From: Pseudomonas sp. DTU12.3
Lineage (GTDB): Bacteria > Pseudomonadota > Gammaproteobacteria > Pseudomonadales > Pseudomonadaceae
Assembly: GCF_004124275.1 (NCBI RefSeq)
Contig: NZ_CP027218.1
Span: 293,501-357,500, forward strand
Direction: 5' to 3'
DNA: 64,000 bases
The notes beneath the pieces are model-generated. The model had not been told where the DNA came from. It saw only the letters and a program-made list of their open reading frames with translations, and ran no database searches. Position 1 is the first letter of the stretch; every line of letters begins with the position of its first letter. Both the position numbers and the translations under genes were made by a program. Positions 29,694 through 38,205 of the stretch are shown here, piece by piece.

Positions 29694-29779
29694 TGTAGGA
29701 GCTGCCGCAGGCTGCGATCTTTTGATCTTGTTTTTTTACAATCAAAATCAAAGGATCGCAGCCTGCGGCAGCTCCTACA
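29694..29779. repeat. REP palindrome pair (GGAGCTGCCGCAGGCTGCGATC type)
   Basis: Two 33-base near-perfect inverted arms with a T-rich centre, between the convergent hypothetical gene and the SulP gene. Same family as 14271 and 55152. Confidence 0.9.
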
Positions 29780-29801
29780 GGGGGTGAGTTCAATCGGAGA
29801 T

Positions 29802-31328
29802 TTAGCCGGCTGCACCGATGCCTGTTGTTGTGCGAATCCGTCCTTCAAGCCTGCGCTTCAACCCACGCGACTCGATTAACAGCTTCGAGCCCTTCGCCGC
29901 ATTCGCCCGGCCCCACTCTTCCAGCAACTCCAGACACGAATGGTCGATGTAGCTCAGATTGTTGAGCGGCACATGCACCGTCGTGCCCGCCGCAATACTG
30001 CCCAGCACCTGGGTCAGCGCCGGTACCTTGAGGAAGGTCGCCGCGCCGACCAGACGCAGCTCCATCTCACCGTCCTGCGGCAGATCGATCAGGCTGATCT
30101 TCAAGCGCGAAGCCTTGAACGCCAGCTTCAACAGCGTCAGACCGAAACCGATCAATACACCGGTCAGCAGGTCAGTGAAGATGATTGCCAGCGCTGTCGC
30201 CGCATAGGTGAACATCGGCATCCGCCCATAACGACTCAGACCGCGAAAGGCTTTCAGGTCGACCAGTTTGAACCCGGTATAGACCAGCACGCCCGCCAGG
30301 CTCGCCACCGGAATGCTTTGCAGCACACTCGACAGCAACAACACGAACGCCAGCAACCACAGACCATGAAAGATCGTCGAGTAACGCGTGGTCGCACCGG
30401 CCTGGACGTTGGCCGAACTGCGCACGATCACCCCGGTCATTGGCAGCGCGCCGACCAGACCGCAGAGCATGTTGCCGACACCTTGCGCCGACAGTTCGCG
30501 GTCGAAGTCCGACCGTACGCCGTTGTGCATGCGATCCACCGCAGCGGCGGACAACAGGGTTTCGGCGCTGGCGATAAACGCCACCGCGAACGCCGCGATC
30601 AACAGCGTCGGGTCAGCCAGACTGAGCAAGTCCGCAGGCTTCAGCCAATCAATAGCTTCCGCCAGATTCGCCGGCACCTCGACGCGTTTCACCTGCAACG
30701 CCAGCAGCAGACTCGCCCCGGTCGCCAGCCCGACACCGAGTAATGCACCGGGAACGAAGCGCAGCGAATGCGGGCGAAACTTCTCCCACAGCCACATCAC
30801 CGCAATCGTCGATAGCCCAAGCAGACCCGCCTGCCAGCCGAACGACGGCAAGGCCTGCGCTACTGCTGCCGGGAATGCCGTGAGGTTATCCAGCCCTGAA
30901 GGTTTAGGCGACGCATCCAGCATCACATGCACCTGCGACAGCACGATCAACACGCCGATCCCCGCCAGCATCCCGTAGACCACCGCTGGCGCCGTGACCC
31001 GAAACCAGCAACCGAGCTTCAAGCGCCCGGCCACCAGTTGCAGGAAACCGGCGAGTAGCAGGATCGGCCCGAGCATCTCGATGCCGTGCTGGCGCACCAG
31101 CTCGAACACCAGCACCGCCAGACCCGCCGCCGGCCCACTGACCTGCAACGGCGAACCCGCCAGCCAACCGACCACCAGACCCCCGATGATCCCGGTGATC
31201 AGGCCCTTGGCCGGCGGCAACCCTGACGCAATCGCAATGCCCATGCACAGCGGCAGAGCGACCAGAAACACAACCACTGAAGCAAGCAGCTCCCGTGGCA
31301 ACACCGCTTTCAATTGAGCCGCACGCAT
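29802..31328 (-). CDS. SulP family anion transporter (likely bicarbonate)
   Basis: A 508-residue membrane transporter with ten or more hydrophobic segments (GMIAIASGLPPAKGLITG-type start near residue 25) and a short C-terminal STAS domain (about 415-508, with VPLNNLSYIDHSCLELLEEW). The ATG at 31328 is chosen for its GGGAGA ribosome site; ATG 31358 is weaker. The family moves sulfate, bicarbonate, fumarate or other anions. The beta-carbonic anhydrase gene immediately upstream in the same direction (90 bases apart) points to bicarbonate as substrate. That is inference from context. Confidence 0.88.
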   Translation of the reverse strand: MRAAQLKAVLPRELLASVVVFLVALPLCMGIAIASGLPPAKGLITGIIGGLVVGWLAGSPLQVSGPAAGLAVLVFELVRQHGIEMLGPILLLAGFLQLVAGRLKLGCWFRVTAPAVVYGMLAGIGVLIVLSQVHVMLDASPKPSGLDNLTAFPAAVAQALPSFGWQAGLLGLSTIAVMWLWEKFRPHSLRFVPGALLGVGLATGASLLLALQVKRVEVPANLAEAIDWLKPADLLSLADPTLLIAAFAVAFIASAETLLSAAAVDRMHNGVRSDFDRELSAQGVGNMLCGLVGALPMTGVIVRSSANVQAGATTRYSTIFHGLWLLAFVLLLSSVLQSIPVASLAGVLVYTGFKLVDLKAFRGLSRYGRMPMFTYAATALAIIFTDLLTGVLIGFGLTLLKLAFKASRLKISLIDLPQDGEMELRLVGAATFLKVPALTQVLGSIAAGTTVHVPLNNLSYIDHSCLELLEEWGRANAAKGSKLLIESRGLKRRLEGRIRTTTGIGAAG

Positions 31329-31418
31329 GGCGATTCTCCCGAAGTTTTCTTCAGGCATGGCTTCGCCGAACCGCTGAAATAGCGGCCGGCGTCAAACCAC
31401 ACAGATTTTTAGGAAGAT

Positions 31419-32147
31419 TTAGAAGCGCGCTTTCGGCGTCGCCACCGGAATCGGATGGCTACCATCGAGCGGCAGGAAACGTCCCTGATCCGCGTCGTAA
31501 GCTTTGATTTCGCTGGTTTCGATGTCGTAGACCCAACCATGGATGAACAGATGACCGTTCGCCATGCGCGAGGCTACCGAAGGATGGGTACGCAAGTGCT
31601 GCAGTTGGGCGATGACGTTTTCCTCGGTGAGGATCGGCATGCTTTCTTTTTCGTCGGCGCAGTTACAGTTCTCATGCACCATGGTTTTTGCCACTTCCGC
31701 GTGGCGCAGCCAGGCTTTGACCGTCGGCATTTTTTCCAGGCTGTCCGGGTTGAGCACTGCACGCATGGCGCCGCAATCGGAGTGGCCGCAGATGATGATG
31801 TGCTGCACGCCGAGCGCCAGTACCGCGTATTCGATTGCGGTGGAAACGCCGCCGTTCATCTGCCCGTAAGGCGGGACAACGTTGCCGACGTTACGGGTCA
31901 CGAACAGATCGCCGGGCGAGCTGTGCGTAATCAGCTCGGGAACGATGCGCGAATCAGCGCAGGTGATGAACATCGCTTTCGGCGCCTGGGCCGTGGCGAG
32001 TTTCTTGAAGAGTTCTTCCTGCTGCGGAAAAATCTCATGATGAAAATGCAAAAAGCCGTCTACGATCTGGCGCAGCGCTGCATCGGCGGATTCCGCTTCA
32101 GGGGTTTGCGCCGACGCAGCCAACGGCTGTTTATCCTTGTCACTCAT
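31419..32147 (-). CDS. beta-class carbonic anhydrase
   Basis: Interconverts carbon dioxide and bicarbonate. The 242-residue protein has the beta-class zinc ligands Cys63 (ITCADSR), His122 and Cys125 (CGHSDCGAMRA) and the Asp65-Arg67 dyad. There is an acidic 25-residue N-terminal extension and no signal peptide, so it is cytoplasmic. Probably co-transcribed with the SulP gene, supplying or consuming the transported bicarbonate. A gamma-class homologue is encoded at 41320. Confidence 0.95.
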   Translation of the reverse strand: MSDKDKQPLAASAQTPEAESADAALRQIVDGFLHFHHEIFPQQEELFKKLATAQAPKAMFITCADSRIVPELITHSSPGDLFVTRNVGNVVPPYGQMNGGVSTAIEYAVLALGVQHIIICGHSDCGAMRAVLNPDSLEKMPTVKAWLRHAEVAKTMVHENCNCADEKESMPILTEENVIAQLQHLRTHPSVASRMANGHLFIHGWVYDIETSEIKAYDADQGRFLPLDGSHPIPVATPKARF

Positions 32148-32384
32148 GATTCATCCTCTTAGGCGGATTCAGGGAGTCTTCCCCGGTATTCCGGTATGAA
32201 GCCAGTGGCTGTTTAAAACTATCCGGGTCATCCCGACCCGTCAGTCACTCGATGAACAAGGTAGCCGCCGAAACTTAACTCAAACTGAATCAAACGCTCT
32301 AGAACGTGTGTTCCAGGTCACAAAAAACGTGACTGCGGGTTTCGGCGGAAGGACTCCAACCCCTCAACCATAGGCCAATTGTCG

Positions 32385-33443
32385 CTAAATCAACGACATC
32401 TGGCGACCCGGCGGACAGAAGGCGCTGCAATCAAGGTTGTAGCCTTCGCGGTGATTCAAACCCAGACGCTTGATGGCTTTGGCAAAACGTTGCGCGAGCA
32501 GGTCGGCAAACACCCCTTCGCCGCGCATGCGCGCGCCGAAACGACTGTCATAGAGCTCGCCGCCACGGCTCTGGCGGATCAGGCTCAGCACGTGCGCGGC
32601 GCGCTGCGGATAGTGCGCCGCCAGCCATTCCTCAAACAGCGGCGCCACTTCCAGCGGCAGGCGCAGCATCATGTAGGCAGCGCTTTGTGCGCCGGCGGCG
32701 TGGGCTTCGGTGAGCAGGCTCTCGATTTCGCTGTCGTTGATCATCGGAATCATCGGCGAACACAGTACGCCGACCGGAATCCCCGCTTCGCGCATCACCC
32801 GAATCGCGCGTAAGCGCGCCTTGGGCGCCGCCGCGCGCGGTTCGAGGATGCGTTTGAGTTCGTCGTCCAGCGTGGTCAGGCTGATCATTACCGCCACCAG
32901 CCGTTGCTGCGCCAGTTCGGTGAGCAGGTCGAGATCGCGCAGGATCAGCGAGCCTTTGGTGACAATGGTCACTGGATGCCGATAGCGCAGCAGCACCTCG
33001 AGGATTTGCCGGGTGATCTTGTGTTCGCGTTCGATCGGCTGATACGGGTCGGTATTTGAACCCAGATTGATCGGTGCGCATTGATAGCCGCGTTTGCTCA
33101 GCTGTTCTTCCAGCACCTGCGCAGCATTGGTCTTGGCGATCAGCTTCGTTTCGAAATCCAGCCCTGGCGACATGTCCCAATAGGCGTGGCTCGGCCGCGC
33201 GTAGCAATAGATGCAGCCATGTTCGCAGCCGCGATAGGGGTTGATCGAACGGTCGAAGGGCAGGTCCGGCGAGGTGTTGCGGGTAATGATGGTTTTCGCG
33301 GTTTCGATCATCACCTCGGTGTTCTGCGTCTCGGGCACTTCCTGATACCAGCCGTCATCTTCGGCCACCGAACGATTCGGCGCGAAACGGTTGTGCGGGT
33401 TGGTCGCGGTGCCGCGTCCGCGAGGTGGCAAAGGCGTGTGCAT
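32385..33443 (-). CDS. PA0069 family radical SAM protein
   Basis: A 352-residue radical SAM enzyme related to spore photoproduct lyase-like (SplB) proteins. The [4Fe-4S] site is CEHGCIYC (about 73-80), preceded by SINPYRGC and followed by an extended radical SAM barrel with LGSNTDPYQP. The substrate is unknown. The ATG at 33443 is preferred over 33452, which lies too close to its AGG. A perfect LexA box 18 bases upstream of the start indicates SOS control; I recall PA0069 being in the P. aeruginosa LexA regulon, which fits. A DNA-repair or DNA-modification role is plausible. Confidence 0.9.
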   Translation of the reverse strand: MHTPLPPRGRGTATNPHNRFAPNRSVAEDDGWYQEVPETQNTEVMIETAKTIITRNTSPDLPFDRSINPYRGCEHGCIYCYARPSHAYWDMSPGLDFETKLIAKTNAAQVLEEQLSKRGYQCAPINLGSNTDPYQPIEREHKITRQILEVLLRYRHPVTIVTKGSLILRDLDLLTELAQQRLVAVMISLTTLDDELKRILEPRAAAPKARLRAIRVMREAGIPVGVLCSPMIPMINDSEIESLLTEAHAAGAQSAAYMMLRLPLEVAPLFEEWLAAHYPQRAAHVLSLIRQSRGGELYDSRFGARMRGEGVFADLLAQRFAKAIKRLGLNHREGYNLDCSAFCPPGRQMSLI

Positions 33444-33460
33444 CGCAGGCATCCTGATCG

Positions 33461-33476
33461 CTGTATGCGCATACAG
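33461..33476. promoter_or_regulatory. LexA box
   Basis: CTGTATGCGCATACAG is a perfect 16-bp palindrome matching the LexA consensus CTGT-N8-ACAG. It lies just upstream of the radical SAM gene, so binding would block its transcription until DNA damage. Confidence 0.88.
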
Positions 33477-33676
33477 TATCGCTGGTGCGAAGAAACAGCT
33501 AGTGCCGTTCGGCGATTTACATGATTCAACAGTACCCTTGCAAATGCGGGATCTTCTTTGATCAATGCTGTTACTGCAACCCGGAGACACATCTTTGAAC
33601 TGGCAGTGTAAAACGCCAAGTCGTTAGTATTGGTTTTGTTGTCATTCTGCTATTCAATATTTAAAAGGAATTAATC

Positions 33677-33979
33677 ATGTCTAACTTCAATCATCGTGGC
33701 ATCTTTCTGCAGAAGCTTGGGCCGACTCCGGTTGATCCGGATGAGGTACTGGTGTCCATGCAATTTGCGTTGAAAGAGTCGGGTTGGGATGCAGAGAACG
33801 GCGTGCCGACCGAGTCCTTGCTGGATTCGCGGATTATCATCGCCTCTTCTTATGACGCCGGTAAAACCTTTGATGTACGTAATGAAAAAGATGTCGATGG
33901 TGATGGGGATATTGATGCAGATGATAAGGCCAAGTTGCTCGCGCTGGCCAAGACTTACGTAAACATCATGAACCCATAA
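33677..33979 (+). CDS. small EF-hand/dockerin-type protein, family unknown
   Basis: A 100-residue acidic protein with an AAGGAATTAATC ribosome site before the ATG. Residues 72-83 match a calcium-binding EF-hand loop: Asp at 72, 74, 76, 78, 80 and 83, Gly77 and Ile79 (DVDGDGDIDADD), followed by a helix (KAKLLALAKTYV). There is no signal peptide or membrane segment. The N-terminal part (HRGIFLQKLGPTPVDPDEVLVSM) is not recognised. Flanking DNA is more AT-rich than the surroundings and the gene sits alone between two terminators or divergent genes, so recent acquisition is possible. I do not know its function. Confidence 0.78.
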   Translation: MSNFNHRGIFLQKLGPTPVDPDEVLVSMQFALKESGWDAENGVPTESLLDSRIIIASSYDAGKTFDVRNEKDVDGDGDIDADDKAKLLALAKTYVNIMNP

Positions 33980-34019
33980 GATGGGTTAAATGCTGGATTA
34001 GTTGCGATGTAAAAATAAA

Positions 34020-34054
34020 AGCCCTGCCCGAATGAATGCGAGCAGGGCTTTTTA
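34020..34054. terminator. bidirectional rho-independent terminator
   Basis: Stem AGCCCTGC/GCAGGGCT with T runs on both sides. It ends the EF-hand gene on the plus strand and the dehydrogenase operon on the minus strand, whose last stop codon is adjacent. Confidence 0.88.
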
Positions 34055-35356
34055 TTAGTTGTTGTTGGTTACTTGGCCGAGATCATCTGCCGAAGTGTTT
34101 TTCATGTCGCTGGTGCGCAAACGACTGACGTCGTCAGCGCTGACCGCCGCCCCCTTGTTGCCCCAACTGCCACGAATAAAACTCACCACATCCGCCACTT
34201 CCTGATCCGACAGGCGCCAGGCGAAACCCGGCATGGTGAACGTGGACGGTGCGGTGTGAGTCGCTGGCAGAGTCCCACCTTTGAGCACGATGTGAATCAA
34301 CGAGGTCGGGTCTGCCGATTGCAGCACCGGATTGCCCGCCAGCGCCGGGAACACTCGCGTGTAGCCGTGGCCGTCGGTGCGGTGGCACGCCGCGCAGTTG
34401 TCGATGTACACCGACGCGCCGCGTTGACTGTCGTCACCGTTCCACAAGGCCTTGGCCGCTTTCTCGTCGTACTGATGCGGCTGATCGGCAGGATCACTGG
34501 CCGGCAGTGACTTGAGGTAGCGGGCGATTGCCGTCAGGTCGGCGTCGGTCATGTATTGCATGCTGTGAGTGACCACATCGCTCATGCCGCCGAACACCGC
34601 ACTGCGATCGCTGCGCCCGGTCTTGAGGAACTGCACCAGTTGCTCTTCGCGCCAGCCGCCGAGGCCATCCTTGTGATCGCCGCGCAGGCTCTTGGCGATC
34701 CAGCCTTCCAGCGGTGCACTGCCGGCGAGGAAGTTGCTGCCATCTGCGGCACTGAGGGATTTTTCCTGCATGGTCAGGGCGCGCGGTGTGTGACAGGCGC
34801 CGCAGTGGCCGAGGCCTTCAACCAGATAGGCGCCACGGTCGATCACCGGGTCGGTACTTGTTGCTTTGTAGTCCTCGACCTTCGGCGCAAACATCCAGCG
34901 CCAGCCCATCAGCGGCCAGCGCATGCTCAACGGCCACGGAATGTCGCTGGCCTTGTTCTCCTGCGCGACCGGTTCAACGCCGTGCATGAAGTACGCATAC
35001 AGCGCCTGCATGTCGGTTTCGCTGACACGGGCGTAGGACGGATACGGCATCGCCGGGTACAACGTGCTGCCGTTTTTGGCGACGCCATGGCGCACGGCTT
35101 GATCGAAGTCCTCGAAGCTGTAATCACCGACGCCGGTTTTATCCGGGGTGATGTTGGTCGAGTAGATCGTGCCGATCGGCGTTTCCATCGGTAGGCCACC
35201 GGCGAACGGCTTGCCGCCCTTGGCGGTGTGGCAAGCCACGCAATCACCGGCGCGGGCAAGGTATTCGCCTTGTTTGATCAACGCTTGATCAATTTCAGCC
35301 GCATGAATTGAGGCGCTGCCGAGCAGCGCCAACGTCGCGATAACGAAATTCTTCAT
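34055..35356 (-). CDS. triheme cytochrome c subunit of membrane gluconate-type dehydrogenase
   Basis: Takes electrons from the flavoprotein subunit and passes them to ubiquinone at the periplasmic face. 433 residues with a signal peptide (ending IHA) and three heme sites, CVACH (about residue 40), CGACH (about 187) and CAACH (about 318), the pattern of gluconate 2-dehydrogenase and related sorbitol or alcohol dehydrogenase cytochrome subunits. The ATG at 35356 has AAGGAG eight bases upstream; the ATG at 35362 is too close. Third gene of the operon, 12 bases after the flavoprotein gene. Confidence 0.9.
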   Translation of the reverse strand: MKNFVIATLALLGSASIHAAEIDQALIKQGEYLARAGDCVACHTAKGGKPFAGGLPMETPIGTIYSTNITPDKTGVGDYSFEDFDQAVRHGVAKNGSTLYPAMPYPSYARVSETDMQALYAYFMHGVEPVAQENKASDIPWPLSMRWPLMGWRWMFAPKVEDYKATSTDPVIDRGAYLVEGLGHCGACHTPRALTMQEKSLSAADGSNFLAGSAPLEGWIAKSLRGDHKDGLGGWREEQLVQFLKTGRSDRSAVFGGMSDVVTHSMQYMTDADLTAIARYLKSLPASDPADQPHQYDEKAAKALWNGDDSQRGASVYIDNCAACHRTDGHGYTRVFPALAGNPVLQSADPTSLIHIVLKGGTLPATHTAPSTFTMPGFAWRLSDQEVADVVSFIRGSWGNKGAAVSADDVSRLRTSDMKNTSADDLGQVTNNN

Positions 35357-35368
35357 GGTCATCGCTCC

Positions 35369-37153
35369 TTAAGCCTGAACCAGCGGGCCGGGGTTTTTCA
35401 GGTATTGCTCGCGGATCGCCTTCGCCGACCAATAGGTCAGTGCCGCTACCAGCCCGGTCGGGTTGTAACCCAGGCCCTGCGGGAACGCCGAGGCGCCCGG
35501 GACGAAGACGTTGTGCACGTCCCAGCTCTGCAGGTAGCGGTTCAATGCGCTGGTCTTCGGATCGGTGCCCATGATCGCGCCGCCGTTGAGGTGGGTGGTC
35601 TGATACGCCGCGGTGTTGAAGTGATCGCCGACTTGCTTGCCGATCACCGCAATGGCTTTCGGCCCCATCGCTTCGGCGACCTTGCCCATTTTCTCGACCA
35701 TGAAGCGGTTCATCTTGATGTCGTTTTCCTGCCAGTCGAAAGTCATCCGCAGCAGCGGCAAGCCGTAGGCATCGCGATACACCGGATCGAGGTCGAGGTA
35801 GTTGCCACGGTAGGACTGATGCGCGCCGTGGGCGTCCATCGACACCTGATGGGTGTAGTAATCGGCGGTCGCGCGTTTCCACGCACTGCCCCAGGCCGGG
35901 GTGCCCGGCGGGTTCGAGGTGCCGGCAATCGGCCGGCTGCCTGCCTGGTTGACCCACATCGGCGAGCCGCCGACGAAGCCGTGCGGGCCGTGGTCGAAGT
36001 TGTCGGCGTTGAAGTCGTCCAGCGCCACGCCGTTGCCGCCAGCGCCGATGAAGTTGTTGGTGTGGGTGTCCTTGTCGAAGAACGCCTTGATGGTCGCCAT
36101 GTTCTGGTAGGCGAAGTTACGCCCGACCACGCCTTCGCCAGTCTTCGGGTCGTATGGCTTGCCGATCCCAGAGAGCAGCATCAGGCGCACGTTGTGCAAC
36201 TGGAAGGCGCCGAGGATCACCAGATCCGCCGGTTGCTCGATCTCGCGACCCTGGCCGTCGACATAGGTGACGCCGGTGGCTTTGCTCTTGGTGCTGTCGA
36301 GGTTGATCCGCAGCACGTGGGCGTTGGCGCGCAACTCGAAATTCGGCAGCGGTTTCAGCGCCGGCAGAATGTTCACGTTCGGCGACGCCTTGGAGTACAT
36401 GTAGCAAACATAACCGCTGCAGAAACCGCAGAAGTTGCACGGGCCCATCTGTGCGCCGTAAGGGTTGGTGTACGGCCCCGACGTATTCGCGGACGGCAGG
36501 TTGTAGGGTTTGTACCCGACTTCTGTAGCCGCTTTGCCGAACAGCTGTGCGGATACGGTGTTCTTCTGCGCTTGCAGCGGGAACGGGTTGGAACGATCCG
36601 GCGCGTACGGGTTGCCACCCTTGCCCTGACCGACCAGTTGACCTTTCACCGTCCACGCCTGGCCCGAGGTGCCGAAGACTTTTTCGGCGAAATCGAAGAA
36701 TGGCTCCAGCTCTTCATAGCTGACGCCGAAATCCTGGATGGTCATGTCCTTGGGGATGAAGCTTTTGCCGTAGCGCTCTTCATAGTGGCTGCGCATGCGC
36801 AACTCGATCGGGTCGACCCGAAAATGCACGCCCGACCAGTGCAGGCCAGCACCACCGACACCATTGCCCGGCAGAAACGCGCCCAACTGGCGGTTCGGCA
36901 GGGCGATGTCGTTGACGCTGTGGCGAATGGTCACGGTCTCTTTGGAGATGTCCTGAAAGAGTTTTTTGCGCACGCTGTAGGTGAGTTCGTCGATCACCTG
37001 TGGATAGTTGCCGTCGGGGTAGGTGTCCTGCATCGGCCCGCGCTCCAGCGCCAGCACGTTCAAACCTGCTTCGGTGAGTTCCTTGGCCATGATCGCGCCG
37101 GTCCAGCCGAAACCGATGATGACGGCGTCAACCTTCTTCATTACCGTTGCCAT
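35369..37153 (-). CDS. GMC-family flavoprotein subunit of membrane gluconate-type dehydrogenase
   Basis: Oxidises a sugar acid, most likely gluconate to 2-ketogluconate, using FAD. The 594-residue protein has the N-terminal dinucleotide fold VIIGFGWTGAIMAKEL (about 11-26), the GNGVGGAGLHWSG region near 98, a cysteine-rich stretch CNFCGFCSGYVC (about 239-250), and the C-terminal GMC signature with QTTHLNGGAIMG and NPTGLVAALTYWSA. The cysteine cluster suggests an iron-sulfur or structural site seen in this three-subunit group. No signal peptide: it is probably carried across with its Tat partner. Sorbitol or 2-ketogluconate are alternative substrates. Confidence 0.9.
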   Translation of the reverse strand: MATVMKKVDAVIIGFGWTGAIMAKELTEAGLNVLALERGPMQDTYPDGNYPQVIDELTYSVRKKLFQDISKETVTIRHSVNDIALPNRQLGAFLPGNGVGGAGLHWSGVHFRVDPIELRMRSHYEERYGKSFIPKDMTIQDFGVSYEELEPFFDFAEKVFGTSGQAWTVKGQLVGQGKGGNPYAPDRSNPFPLQAQKNTVSAQLFGKAATEVGYKPYNLPSANTSGPYTNPYGAQMGPCNFCGFCSGYVCYMYSKASPNVNILPALKPLPNFELRANAHVLRINLDSTKSKATGVTYVDGQGREIEQPADLVILGAFQLHNVRLMLLSGIGKPYDPKTGEGVVGRNFAYQNMATIKAFFDKDTHTNNFIGAGGNGVALDDFNADNFDHGPHGFVGGSPMWVNQAGSRPIAGTSNPPGTPAWGSAWKRATADYYTHQVSMDAHGAHQSYRGNYLDLDPVYRDAYGLPLLRMTFDWQENDIKMNRFMVEKMGKVAEAMGPKAIAVIGKQVGDHFNTAAYQTTHLNGGAIMGTDPKTSALNRYLQSWDVHNVFVPGASAFPQGLGYNPTGLVAALTYWSAKAIREQYLKNPGPLVQA

Positions 37154-37155
37154 GC

Positions 37156-37902
37156 TTACGCCCTCTCGCCGCGAATCGAAACTGCCGGGAAGGGGTATTG
37201 CTCGTTGCGTTCCACCCAATCCATGAAATCGGCGCGGGCGCCGGGGAAGCCGATCATGGTCCAGCCGACCATGCCTTTGTTGCCGCCGTGGATCGGGTCG
37301 CAGAAGAACCCTTCCTTGGTGTTTTGCAGCAGCAGATTGAAGAAAATCTTCGCCGGAACCGCTTCGAACTGCGGTTTTCCAGCTTCGAGTTGCTTGAGCA
37401 AATCTTCTCGGGTAGCGCTGTCTTGCTCAGCAAATACTTTACCGTTGAGGGTTTTTGCCCACTGATCCGTGGCAGCGATGCCGAGGCGATAGATCTCTTT
37501 GGGCACCAGTTTGCTCTGCCAGCCCATTTCAGGAGCAGCGTCGGCGTTGAACGGGCCTTGCATGTACCACAGGGCACCCGCGGCGTACGGCGTGTTCATC
37601 TGCCGGTCGATATATTCCGGCACACCGGCTTCGAGCGCGCCCGGGCCTTGAGCATCGTTGGGGATCAATTGCGCGACGGCGGCATTGATGAACGCCCATT
37701 CTTCGGCGGTGAAGTAGCTGGGCTGATAAACGCCGGCATTCGCTCGAACCGGCTGCGGCGCGGGTGCTGCCGGCGCTGCTTCAGGCGCGGCTTGCAGGAC
37801 GCTGCTGCCCAGACCGGTACCGGCCAGGGTGACCACCGGGATCAGGGTCAGGGATTTGCGCAAAAACTCACGCCGCGGGTTGTCTCGACTTTCATCAGAC
37901 AT
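37156..37902 (-). CDS. gluconate 2-dehydrogenase subunit 3 family protein (Tat substrate)
   Basis: Small subunit of the membrane dehydrogenase, 247 residues. The N terminus carries a twin-arginine signal (RREFLRKS at 10-17, then a hydrophobic stretch to about 45), so the folded flavoprotein-small subunit complex is probably exported together. The rest matches the subunit 3 family (FTAEEWAFINAAVAQLIP near 70). The ATG at 37902 follows a GAGG site; ATG 37923 is an alternative. First gene of the three-gene operon, in the order known for the Pseudomonas gad operon. Confidence 0.88.
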   Translation of the reverse strand: MSDESRDNPRREFLRKSLTLIPVVTLAGTGLGSSVLQAAPEAAPAAPAPQPVRANAGVYQPSYFTAEEWAFINAAVAQLIPNDAQGPGALEAGVPEYIDRQMNTPYAAGALWYMQGPFNADAAPEMGWQSKLVPKEIYRLGIAATDQWAKTLNGKVFAEQDSATREDLLKQLEAGKPQFEAVPAKIFFNLLLQNTKEGFFCDPIHGGNKGMVGWTMIGFPGARADFMDWVERNEQYPFPAVSIRGERA

Positions 37903-38205
37903 GGGGTGCACCTCATCAGGCATCAGGGGTAGCCGTTTCTGCGAACGGCTCGAGGATTTTTTCGTCGCGACGTGGCCGGGATGACCCGGAAAAGGGGGAC
38001 GCGTCTGCAACATCGTGTGACAAATGGTAGCAGGCTAAGCTTCCGGGTGAACCGATTCAGTGGAAAAAAGAGTGGTTTTTATTGGCTGAACCCGATGAAA
38101 CAGCGCTGATTCACGATTCTTTTACAAACGGCTCACAGGGCTTTGACCGCCGAACATCGAAGCTGTGGCTCCTTTCATCGATGAATCCCGACACGGTCAC
38201 CCAGC

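Noticed and set aside
33591..33676. Possible toxin-antitoxin or phage remnant around the EF-hand gene
   Set aside because: No second small gene, integrase or attachment repeat is visible near it.
35405..37465. A 686-codon plus-strand frame
   Set aside because: Antisense to the GMC dehydrogenase and its small subunit; no family features and no ribosome site.
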